The notes below the pieces were generated by a model. That model made no database searches. It was not told the origin of the DNA and worked only from the letters and a program-made list of their open reading frames with translations. Of a DNA stretch of 21,494 nucleotides, positions 20,101 through 21,494 are shown one piece after another. A program made the translations under genes and the position numbers. Numbering within the stretch: the first letter of the stretch is position 1; each line of letters begins with the position of its first letter. The stretch comes from CAZVBV01 sp964509975 (GTDB lineage: Bacteria; Patescibacteriota; Gracilibacteria; UBA4473): the NCBI GenBank assembly GCA_964509975.1, contig CAZDZO010000018.1, forward strand, positions 1-21,494, written 5' to 3'.

Positions 20101-21494
20101 TCAGTTCCCTCCTCAACGGAAATGGGAAATGGTCTGGAACCAGTACCTCAACAGACGCTTCTGGAACGTGTTATTACGGAGATATCGCTTGTGCCGATGG
20201 CAGTTCAGCCAATGGTACCAGTGCCACCCAATGTGGAAATGGATACTTCTCGAGTTCTAATTCGGCTTGTACCGCAGCGACCAAGACAACCGCAACAACC
20301 GGTTATTGTTATACGGGAAATATTACCTGTGGTGATGGCACACACACGAATGGAAGTGTGAGTGGACTTCTCAAGGGAAATGGGAACTGGGGCGGAACCA
20401 GCACTACAACCGATACTTCTGGAACGTGTTATCACGGAGATATCGCCTGTGCCGATGGCAGTTCTGGTCATGGATCTAGCACCACGCGTTGTGGAAATGG
20501 ATATTTCTCGAGCTCAAACACAGCGTGTACGGCTGCCACCAAAACCACCGCGACTTCTGGATATTGTTACACCGGAGACATTTCTTGTGCCAATGGAAGT
20601 TCGGCAAATGGGACCGCCAGTGCCCTTCTCAAAGGAAATGGAAACTGGTCTGGAACCAATCCCGCCACCGATACCTCTGGAACCTGTTACCACGGTGACA
20701 TCACCTGTGCTGATGGAAGCGGTGCTAATGGAACTAATGCCACCTACTACGGAAACGGTTACAAATCCGGCACCACCTGTTACTACGGAAATATTACTTG
20801 TTCTGACGCTTCTGCCGCTCACGGATCAAGTTGTACACTCGCTCATGCAAACGATAGTTGTATCGCTGATGTGGGATGTCTCAATCAGCCAGCAAGTGCA
20901 ACGGCAACCGTAACGACCGATAAAGTGCTCAGTTCCGAACTCGGAAAAATAATTATTGATTGGACCAATAATTCTACGATTGAAGACGGGTTTAAAATTG
21001 AGCGTCGAACAAATGGCGGAAGCTGGAGTGAAGTTGGCTCTGTTGGAGCGAATGTAAAGAGTTACACCGATGACGATATCGATGATAATAATAATTACGA
21101 TTACCGGGTCCGAGCATACAAAGGAGGCTCATACTCTGAATACAGTGCTACCGTAAGTGGAACGACGGCTGATCGTACAGGGATGGACGGAGCCACCGTT
21201 GCGACAACGGCTGATACCGCTAATGATGAAATTGATCTCGAAATGTCCGATGCCTCCGACGGTCTTCTTCTCTACATGCCATTTGAAGAAGGACAAGGAC
21301 CCACTACTCATGATTGGGGGAGTGGAGATAGAAATGGAACGCTCTCTGGCGCCACTTTCACCACAGGAAACACCGGAAATGGTGGGGCCTTGGATTTCAA
21401 TGGAACAAGTGATTATGTTATCGTACCGAGATTTACAGTTGGTTCAACTGGAAATACTTTTAGTGCTTGGGTAAAAACAACCAGTACTGATAGT
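7617..21494 (+). CDS. Giant cysteine-rich modular surface protein (3' partial, at least 4,626 codons)
   Basis: I read this frame codon by codon from the ATG at 7617 to the last base of the window and found no stop. An in-frame TAA at 7584-7586 bounds it upstream; TTG at 7611 is a possible alternative start. In order it has: a basic leader with a hydrophobic segment (residues 1-190); a Cys-rich head; a repeat array (285-1239); a CCGDD domain; Dickkopf-type Cys-rich sequence; a non-repetitive domain (1489-1702); a second array; a second Dickkopf-type stretch; CCGDD plus CYxGxIxC units (2577-2818); FN3; LamG; a Gly-rich domain; an Ig/FN3-like fold with a carbohydrate-binding-like insert; a third array; and again CCGDD, CYxGxIxC, FN3 and LamG to the edge. 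The very high Cys content implies disulfide-stabilised export. Adhesion or cell-cell contact is the likely role, by inference. Nearly all Cys codons are TGT; I noticed TGC only at 8904, 12900 and 14655. The C-terminal anchor lies outside the window. Confidence 0.93.
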   Translation, partial: MNRPLKALILTLLHSVQRRWNKVSSLSHLAKRVRERASSLFRIARKSWDMVKGNKAWSSWLNPVLVKSGKDRTKTWNMVSIASAALLKIYRFALYVRDLFTRFRTNWNDWWNSCTHFLFKEGRFVKKVAIFNIIALCLQIIGTAVPMMEIPSYPLSTNVTQEKTSFDTTSQQLVTSIFSFPDAFAAQGCDEQCSGKTDCSVGVCYDYPGTIAPACGTCSLADCNISGVPACLGYEGCKCSSGGIPLCSEQGEPCVGNEDCCLSDPELFCDVDSCEEVSSNCGAGQYKPSTTCINVGAGYYSPANNNSRYDCSAGYYGSSTTNSTSTCNGLCTAGYYCPAGSTSATADNCGTNCYCVEGSTTQCNAACPTNSTSPSTSDALNDCDGNGGWHDCDDGTCNQSSAGYYSPTDNDSQYQCGSNNAYSSTGASSCSTVSSGYYSTGGTSTTRTGQSQCATNDYCLSGVSYDCPSNSGAPAGSNELSDCDGNAGYYSCADGTCNAAGAGYYSATNNDSRYDCAAGYYGSSTTNSSNTCNGSCSANCYCVARSTAACNASCPTNSSSPSGSDALNDCDGNGGWHDCDDGTCNQSSVNYYSPNDNDAQTACPANSGSPAGSDAVADCDGNAGYYSCSDGTCNVAGAGYYSPTNNDSRYQCDAGYYGTSTTNSVSTCNGACTANYYCTAGSTSATQNSCPSNSTSPAGSDAVSDCDGNAGYYDCADGTCNVAGTGYYSPADDDARYQCPINSTTTTTTASALSQCVGNAGYYDCQDGTCNVAGAGYWSAANSNSRATCDGGRCGSSTTNSASTCNGACTANYYCPAGSTSATQNGCPANSTSPSSSDALNDCDGNAGYYDCADGTCNTVGTGYYSPHDNDGRTACPNNSASGGSGTDADELTDCDGNAGYYACGDGTCNVAGAGYYSPTNDDSRYDCAAGYYGTSTTNSTSSCNGACPGNSSSPAGSDNINDCDGNCGYYDCADGTCDEAGAGYYSANDNDARAVCAAGYYGTSTTNCDNTCDGACPPNSSSPSGSNNINDCDGNCGYYSCADGTCNVAGAGYYSPNDDDSRYDCAANYYGNNTTNCTSSCDAACPIHSTSPAGSDTPADCDGDAGWIGCSDLVCDMSGPGYYSPHDNDAQSPCGSNNLYSAGNVGSCTTVSSGYYSTGGTSTTRTGQSQCTAGTYCSSGVQANCPGGTYGSTAGLSSSACTGQCTAGYYCPAGSTSATQNACPTGQTSPAGSDASGDCYWNDPDVTPAACTGQGYDYLSLATETNSKCCGDDGATDDFSSKENQVGCCCDGTQIGENDGCDSMDQWCVDGNYYDVAQDYSLPAGGTNYTMSRGDSNTANTDANCDSSGVKCNTIGTLTANGLCASDTCVIDDTDVCYTGSLYYTAFGSCSNMNACDRDVTPSSTTPRFVKDGIVCSSACTGIASSDCCSDSDCSAGDYCNGSNVCTTCTGADCSAHSSCRDGTGGCCDADSDCSAGWFCELEAETSGTNTPGYVTCSQTEYPDFAEPHCIQQANQYRCEPSYDIGRGIIVQGGGTDGYNSKTIGMDGHPTNYDSDWWGHNVGHQFSTGYKTTSATSDLCLGFVYDPCSVAGTQYYQNGAGTRGAVTAPAGGITVDQSNPLKGAGCTSWGMWTDLSSLVSGSNFYVYHRGGGAYYTRQYYYGWKTSEVGVTDGSDSTWCCEASTSCVDDAPAQGVSGGATGRCYANASTRDTNGDGDTEVCSSGTWLDCTSDANCESDEFCNSNSCLAKCGAGSYWTGSACANVETGYYSPANNNARTACPTNSLSGGSGTDADALDDCDGNCGYWNCSTGSCSAAGAGYYSAAGNDARADCAANYYGNNTTNCTSSCDAACPIHSTSPAGSDTPADCDGDAGWIGCSDLVCDMSGPGYYSPHDNDAQSPCGSNNLYSAGNVGSCTTVSSGYYSTGGTSTTRTGQSQCTAGTYCSSGVQANCAANYYGSTAGLTVSTCTAECPTNSSSPAGSDNLNDCDGNCGYRDCDTGTCVAAGTGYWSANDDDDRTQCPANSTTTTTTACSSASCLLDNGQSCSANGNCLSDNCDTDFDSATKYCHATATSCPNNASEYATGYELCSGTSYYKSCSSSVWGSQVDCNPATTTQECNSGCGWQSQGGDGCSSGTSGGCSVPDWGSCTDCGELTANSSGCDSAILTNCSTACGATCQSGQTNDSGVNYCSSDDSYNRIDICGISGSDCLWSDNGGTSDTLNQDCGAYACEGAGVCVTAGNCVDDSDCSGSNTCVTATGNCVANNSVGEASACSKDVQCSDTTYARSCYQGSTAYCMGTSGSTNGTCLRNDSITCTYGSECGSGVCQNGTCLSKHATESYCSISTCGLLCSADGTYAWNNGYGQIGGPANSGCANHMPIGDTLYGGAGPFVVNSTCSGGTGDSADYDCAANCAAGLVGMNGPSGAGPYAWGRCFALISLGGSCCAARGVGSGGDGGGDCAAGLNCEGATDNVTAGTCKCMEGTASCCVNSDSNCLSGDYCYDSTDVCYSGDNTDPCESDGQCTSGRCDSTCQAKLANGGSCDEATDCTSGNCVSGTCCASASCSAGQSCSTGSCVWADPDGNSTSCTGQGYTYYTNLGNTTSATYDWCCGDDSTSDDFATYSASLATATSADCHRCLDGSTTTQGNMKGNGFTTGNTSTSTSLLCYYGNIGCSPTDQSNGTSGTYCGNGYFSSSNSACTAATKTTATTGYCYTGNITCSDGSASNGTVSSLLNGNGKWSGTSPATDTSGTCYHGDIACADGSSSNGTNAAYYGNGYKSGTTCYYGNITCSDGSAAHGSSCTLTNSGDACIADTGCLNQPTGVSATVQTDKPLNSELGKIVLGWTDTSTIEDGFKIERRTNGGSWSEVGSVGANVKSYTDDDIDDNNNYDYRVRAYKGGSYSEYSSTVSGTAADRTKPGAATVTPTADTANDEIDLEMFDASTGLILYMPFEEGSGTTARDWSSSNNNGTISGADHVTGNSGNGGALDFNGTSSDYVLSGSNVPLSGNDEFTMSFWARWDGASWSTDFPAAVSMHPGTTNTGVSVTFSYGRPALDFWVNRFRADDALTVQTWYHIAVTKTAGIIGSTSKLYVDGQEVSGAVEGSNSTPAIVADDLYVGRLDGTRHFDGKVDEIKIYDRALTQEEIINDMQSGVTRFGIHQSTTASGTYTTLASDPVTATGGTITDVGDYRVHTFTSSGTFTPGTGLDNVDVLVVGGGGAGGASGGGAGGLSYVSSVPVSATPYTVTVGSGGTGWDVTGGATTSHGNASSITIPGVATAKGGQGGFGWDYQPTTTMGVWGSGAGSPQSSTGPYVGGGYTLGQGYSGGDDPSQNSSPYASAGGGGAGGAGGNTNASNIINGYGGPGLNMSSFFGTAVGENGWFAGGGAGSCHSVGCTATSGGDGGGGDIGTGCVSGGSGLSNTGGGGAGGMNCTGSVSGSGGSGVVIVRYLRNAISDDSYTDTTATDTTAPSAVTNLGGSAVSSWSTDTTPTVTFTDAADNGNTYYYYTNAYDQLGNVSNMVPNPNFDGSNVNEGFGTVQLGTGGILNKYGYIVSTGGTGVAASETGWFEPASGETYRLGLWIKTTGMTQGYYTFGYANPSWVSSFNISSNQDWTYHTLTFTTSGVVNDQHLYIGWNHGPVNSGAQVQMTGISLKKIDSSTITTGLDGYATSWTHGATDITSTTKNVEQGVQSITSSALTSASDWYLNIRSVDNAGNWDASTDTVHRGPFQVIDTCGAGQYWVAPSCVNVGTGYYSANAVNTRTACPTNSLSGGSGTDADAIGDCDGNAGYYDCADGTCNVAGAGYYSPTNDDTRSQCSANYYGTSTTNSAATCTAACPTNSSSPAGSDALNDCDGNAGYYACSDGTCNVAGAGYYSPNDDDARYVCSANYYGTSTTNSAATCTAACPTNSTSPAGSDALADCVGNGGYYNCESGTCSVAGTGYYSAAGNNSRAQCAGGRYGSTTTNSASTCNGECTAAYYCPAGSTSATQNACASGKTSPAGSDAIGDCTWLNPDTTTASCTGQGYTYYTNLGNTTSATYDWCCGDDSTSDDFATYSASLATATSADCHRCLDGSTTTQGNMKGNGFTTGNTSTSTSLLCYYGNIGCSPTDQSNGTNGTYCGNGYFSSSNSACTAATKTTATTGYCYTGNITCSDGSAANGTVSSLLNGNGKWSGTSTSTDASGTCYYGDIACADGSSANGTSATQCGNGYFSSSNSACTAATKTTATTGYCYTGNITCGDGTHTNGSVSGLLKGNGNWGGTSTTTDTSGTCYHGDIACADGSSGHGSSTTRCGNGYFSSSNTACTAATKTTATSGYCYTGDISCANGSSANGTASALLKGNGNWSGTNPATDTSGTCYHGDITCADGSGANGTNATYYGNGYKSGTTCYYGNITCSDASAAHGSSCTLAHANDSCIADVGCLNQPASATATVTTDKVLSSELGKIIIDWTNNSTIEDGFKIERRTNGGSWSEVGSVGANVKSYTDDDIDDNNNYDYRVRAYKGGSYSEYSATVSGTTADRTGMDGATVATTADTANDEIDLEMSDASDGLLLYMPFEEGQGPTTHDWGSGDRNGTLSGATFTTGNTGNGGALDFNGTSDYVIVPRFTVGSTGNTFSAWVKTTSTDS
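8187..8456 (+). other. N-terminal cysteine-rich head
   Basis: Closely spaced Cys in patterns such as CSGKTDCSVGVCYD, CKCSSGG, and CVGNEDCC followed by CDVDSC. The 'C..ne.DCC....lfCd...C' layout resembles Dickkopf-type or knottin-like small disulfide domains. It lies between the export signal and the first array. No exact family can be assigned from sight. Confidence 0.45.
8457..11333 (+). repeat. Array 1 of DCDGN cysteine-rich repeats (11 units)
   Basis: It opens with a cap CGAGQY...CINVGAGYYSP. The core unit is DCDGNAGYYDCADGTCN, then a GAGYYSP segment, an acidic Asn/Asp cluster, an (R)YxC segment, an AGYYGTSTTN segment, and a CPxNSTSPAGSD segment. Core Asp codons start at 8760, 9060, 9321, 9468, 9729, 9879 (Gln variant), 10140, 10296, 10503, 10710 and 10917. 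Spacing alternates 261 and 147-156 bp in the first part and settles to exactly 207 bp at the end. The longer units carry a YYCPAGSTSATQN-type insert like eukaryotic GCC2_GCC3 / ephrin-receptor-like repeats. The DCDGN loop could bind calcium, by inference. The array closes with that same GYYCPAGSTSATQN cap before the first CCGDD domain. Confidence 0.88.
10824..11143 (+). repeat. 320-bp perfect direct repeat, copy 1 (array 1)
   Basis: By eye, base-for-base identical to 13125-13444, including third codon positions. It covers part of unit 11 (DCDGDAGWIGC variant), SPHDNDAQSPCGSNN and SGYYSTGGTSTTRTGQ. The spacing is 2,301 bp (767 codons), so exchange between copies would preserve the frame. Confidence 0.95.
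11334..11530 (+). other. CCGDD domain, copy 1
   Basis: Starts CYWNDPDVTPAACTGQGYDY and reaches CCGDDGATDDF. The same layout (W, then PD, then CTGQGY, then CCGDD, then DDF) returns at 15345 and 19638. I do not recognise a named family. Copy 1 is the most diverged and is followed by a CCCDGTQ / CVDGNYYD segment in place of the CYxGxIxC array that follows copies 2 and 3. Confidence 0.6.
11640..12080 (+). other. Dickkopf-type cysteine-rich segment 1
   Basis: Contains repeated small motifs of the form DSDCSAGDYCNGSNVC and DSDCSAGWFCE, with CCSDSDC and CCDADSDC before them. This 'C..dsDC..g.yC....C' layout is widespread in bacterial extracellular proteins and is usually annotated as Dickkopf N-terminal-like or Myxococcus-type Cys-rich repeats. 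It leads directly into the non-repetitive domain. Confidence 0.6.
12081..12720 (+). other. Non-repetitive globular domain of unknown function
   Basis: About 210 residues that are poor in Cys compared with their surroundings and rich in aromatic and His residues: PDFAEPHCIQQANQYRC, GMDGHPTNYDSDWWGHNVGHQF, NFYVYHRGGGAYYTRQYYYGW. I find no copy of this segment elsewhere in the window, in contrast to nearly all its neighbours. The GHxxNYDSDWWGHNVGH-like His/Asp cluster could be a metal or ligand site, but I cannot assign a fold or a catalytic motif. Confidence 0.5.
12867..13699 (+). repeat. Array 2 of DCDGN cysteine-rich repeats (3 units)
   Basis: Opens with the cap CGAGSYWTGSACANVETGYYSP. Core Asp codons are at 13011, 13218 and 13578; the first two are 207 bp apart. 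The middle of the array (13125-13444) is a perfect copy of the end of array 1. It runs out through CPANSTTTTTTAC, a string resembling an internal linker near 9835-9870, into the second Dickkopf-type stretch. Confidence 0.85.
13125..13444 (+). repeat. 320-bp perfect direct repeat, copy 2 (array 2)
   Basis: Partner of 10824-11143. The preceding bases differ at the homologous position (T at 10823, C at 13124) and divergence resumes after 13444, where the following C at 11144 aligns with T at 13445. The related SGYYSTGGTSTTRTGQ segment near 8925 is a diverged third relative. Confidence 0.95.
13700..15344 (+). other. Long Dickkopf/EGF-type cysteine-rich region 2
   Basis: About 550 residues of Cys-rich sequence without the 69-residue period. 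It has several 'DC.sg.C..g.C' motifs, such as DDSDCSGSNTCVTATGNC, YGSECGSGVCQNGTC, SDGQCTSGRCDSTC and GGSCDEATDCTSGNCVSGTC. The last type is common in bacterial Cys-rich surface proteins. A less Cys-rich stretch near 14660-14960 (YAWNNGYGQIGGPANSGC, HMPIGDTLYGGAGPF) may be a separate small domain of unknown function. Confidence 0.55.
15345..16067 (+). repeat. CCGDD domain copy 2 with a four-unit CYxGxIxC array
   Basis: WADPDGNSTSCTGQGYTYY leads to CCGDDSTSDDF and HRCLDGSTTTQGN. Then come four units with the core CY(Y/T/H)G(N/D)I(T/A/G)C followed by (S/A)DGS..NGT: one opening unit near 15614, then units at 15750 and 15870, and a closing CYYGNITCSDGS unit near 15963. The closing unit leads into GSSCTLTNSGDACIADTGC and the FN3 domain. 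I recognise no named family for the unit. Confidence 0.75.
15372..15709 (+). repeat. 338-bp direct repeat, copy 1
   Basis: Matches 19671-20008 with one difference (G at 15664, A at 19963), which changes Ser to Asn. The first 292 bp match without interruption. The spacing is 4,299 bp (1,433 codons). It is the best-conserved part of a larger duplicated block that includes the FN3 and LamG domains. Confidence 0.93.
16068..16352 (+). other. Fibronectin type III domain 1
   Basis: Begins NQPTGVSATVQTDKP, then KIVLGWTDTSTIEDGFKIERR, a SYTDDDIDDNNNYDYRVRAY strand and ends YSEYSSTVSGTA. The Trp in strand B, the Tyr-x-Val/Arg pattern in strand F and the closing YS..S strand are FN3 hallmarks. It sits between the CYxGxIxC array and the LamG domain, probably as a spacer or adhesion module. 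Confidence 0.85.
16446..17072 (+). other. LamG-like concanavalin-type lectin domain 1
   Basis: Contains GLILYMPFEEGSGTTARDWS, ALDFNGTSSDYV, FTMSFWARWDG, TWYHIAVTKTA, KLYVDGQEVSG, YVGRLDG and KVDEIKIYDRALTQEEI. This is the standard Laminin_G_3 / LamGL sequence of about 200 residues. Such domains bind carbohydrate or protein ligands on bacterial and phage surfaces. The flanks (EIDLEMFDAS before, GVTRFGIHQSTTASGTY after) look like two halves of another beta domain, so this domain may be inserted into a host fold. Confidence 0.9.
17178..17968 (+). other. Glycine-rich domain
   Basis: Begins DYRVHTFTSSGTFTPGTG, then VDVLVVGGGGAGG, continues with long Gly-rich runs and ends GSGGSGVVIVRY. This opening and ending are typical of the Gly-rich domains found in phage tail fibres and some bacterial adhesins, which pack poly-Gly helices into a tip-like fold. 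It contains only a few Cys. The flanking TATGGT and ISDDSYTDT strings suggest it interrupts another domain. Confidence 0.8.
17969..18815 (+). other. Ig/FN3-like domain with an internal insertion
   Basis: Opens TAPSAVTNLGGSAVSSW, then TPTVTFTDAADNG and YYYYTNAYDQLGNVSN. It then breaks at 18171-18590 for a different module and resumes TITTGLDGYATSWTHGA, ending WYLNIRSVDNAGNWD. The second half supplies the strands expected after the first, so the host domain seems to be split by an insertion. Low Cys content sets it apart from the flanking arrays. Confidence 0.65.
18171..18590 (+). other. Carbohydrate-binding-like jelly-roll insert
   Basis: About 140 residues opening MVPNPNFDGSNVNEGFG, then YRLGLWIKTTG, WTYHTLTFTTSG, HLYIGWNHG and ending QVQMTGISLKKIDSS. 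A start with 'NPnF', 'G..YrlslWiK' in the middle and an ending 'v.itgvSLkki' are the layout of CBM4_9-type or CBM-like jelly rolls. It looks visibly richer in A+T than both flanks, consistent with separate acquisition. The ligand cannot be deduced. Confidence 0.65.
18816..19637 (+). repeat. Array 3 of DCDGN cysteine-rich repeats (3 units)
   Basis: Opens with the cap CGAGQYWVAPSCVNVGTGYYS. Core Asp codons at 18960, 19167 and 19374 are exactly 207 bp apart. The array closes with AYYCPAGSTSATQNAC and SPAGSDAIGDC, the same closing cap as array 1, and passes directly into CCGDD copy 3. Confidence 0.87.
19638..20882 (+). repeat. CCGDD domain copy 3 with an eight-unit CYxGxIxC array
   Basis: It is the duplicate of 15345-16067 but with eight units in place of four. 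Double units begin at 20049, 20307 and 20565, exactly 258 bp (86 residues) apart. The final half of the third double unit (20685) aligns with 15870 in copy 1. The net difference between the copies is 516 bp, that is two whole 258-bp double units. The three double units differ from one another at many synonymous positions. Confidence 0.88.
19671..20008 (+). repeat. 338-bp direct repeat, copy 2
   Basis: Partner of 15372-15709. After 20008 the similarity continues with scattered differences. A second high-identity block joins 16167-16288 to 20982-21103 (122 bp, identical by eye) at an offset of 4,815 bp. Confidence 0.93.
20883..21170 (+). other. Fibronectin type III domain 2
   Basis: Duplicate of 16068-16352. 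The N-terminal strand has diverged (NQPASATATVTTDKVLSSEL), but from IEDGFKIERRTNGGSW to NNNYDY the protein is identical and 122 bp of the DNA is unchanged. Confidence 0.85.
21261..21494 (+). other. LamG-like domain 2, cut by the window edge
   Basis: Begins GLLLYMPFEEGQGPTTHDW, then ALDFNGTSDYVIV and NTFSAWVKT. Only the first 78 residues are in the window. It follows the FN3 copy 2 and the EIDLEMSDASD string just as LamG 1 does, but is clearly diverged from LamG 1 beyond the opening strands. Confidence 0.82.

Noticed and set aside
1..21494. Alternative genetic code (TGA as Gly or Trp), as in some Patescibacteria
   Set aside because: No in-frame TGA is needed in either gene; Trp is TGG and Gly is mostly GGA throughout. 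The absence does not prove the standard code but gives no support for recoding.

Overview
The window holds two very large protein-coding genes on the + strand and almost nothing else. Both look like modular, secreted surface proteins of an uncultured bacterium. The run of ten Ns at 913-922 marks a scaffolded metagenome-style assembly. Phage-tail-fibre-like repeats, giant size, disulfide-rich repeats and LamG/FN3 modules together recall giant surface proteins of uncultured lineages such as Patescibacteria (CPR) or Omnitrophota. That placement is inference: the window has no marker gene. The standard code fits, because no TGA is needed as a sense codon in about 7,100 codons.

Gene 1 (left edge to 7569, start outside the window) is a phage tail-fibre-like protein with about 2,517 residues visible. 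It is built from at least eleven VGIG-type repeats, DGSGSGLDAD repeats, tail-fibre linker repeats and two pyocin-knob-like modules. It contains a nearly perfect 529-bp internal duplication. The N gap seems to split it into two frames, but the flanks share 'ctg' and a paralogous segment at 5665-5949 shows how they should join. The gap is most probably an unmerged contig overlap, and this is one intact gene.

A 47-bp AT-rich spacer (7570-7616) has a good -10 hexamer but no clear -35, no terminator and no Shine-Dalgarno.

Gene 2 (7617 to beyond the right edge) is one uninterrupted reading frame of at least 4,626 codons, found by reading the frame through every line. It starts with a long basic N-terminal leader and a hydrophobic segment, followed by a giant ectodomain. 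The ectodomain has three arrays of a Cys/Tyr/Asp-rich unit (basic period 69 residues, 207 bp), each opened by the same cap motif. It also has Dickkopf-type Cys-rich stretches, three copies of an unnamed CCGDD domain, two CYxGxIxC arrays, two FN3 domains, two LamG-like lectin domains, a Gly-rich domain, and a carbohydrate-binding-like module that looks inserted inside an Ig/FN3-like fold.

The main biological signal is modular evolution in progress. There are long identical direct repeats, all spaced by multiples of 3, an exact 2 x 258-bp expansion in one array, and changes in base composition at some module edges. The likely role of both genes is adhesion or cell-cell contact. They could form one operon, but the sequence does not prove that.
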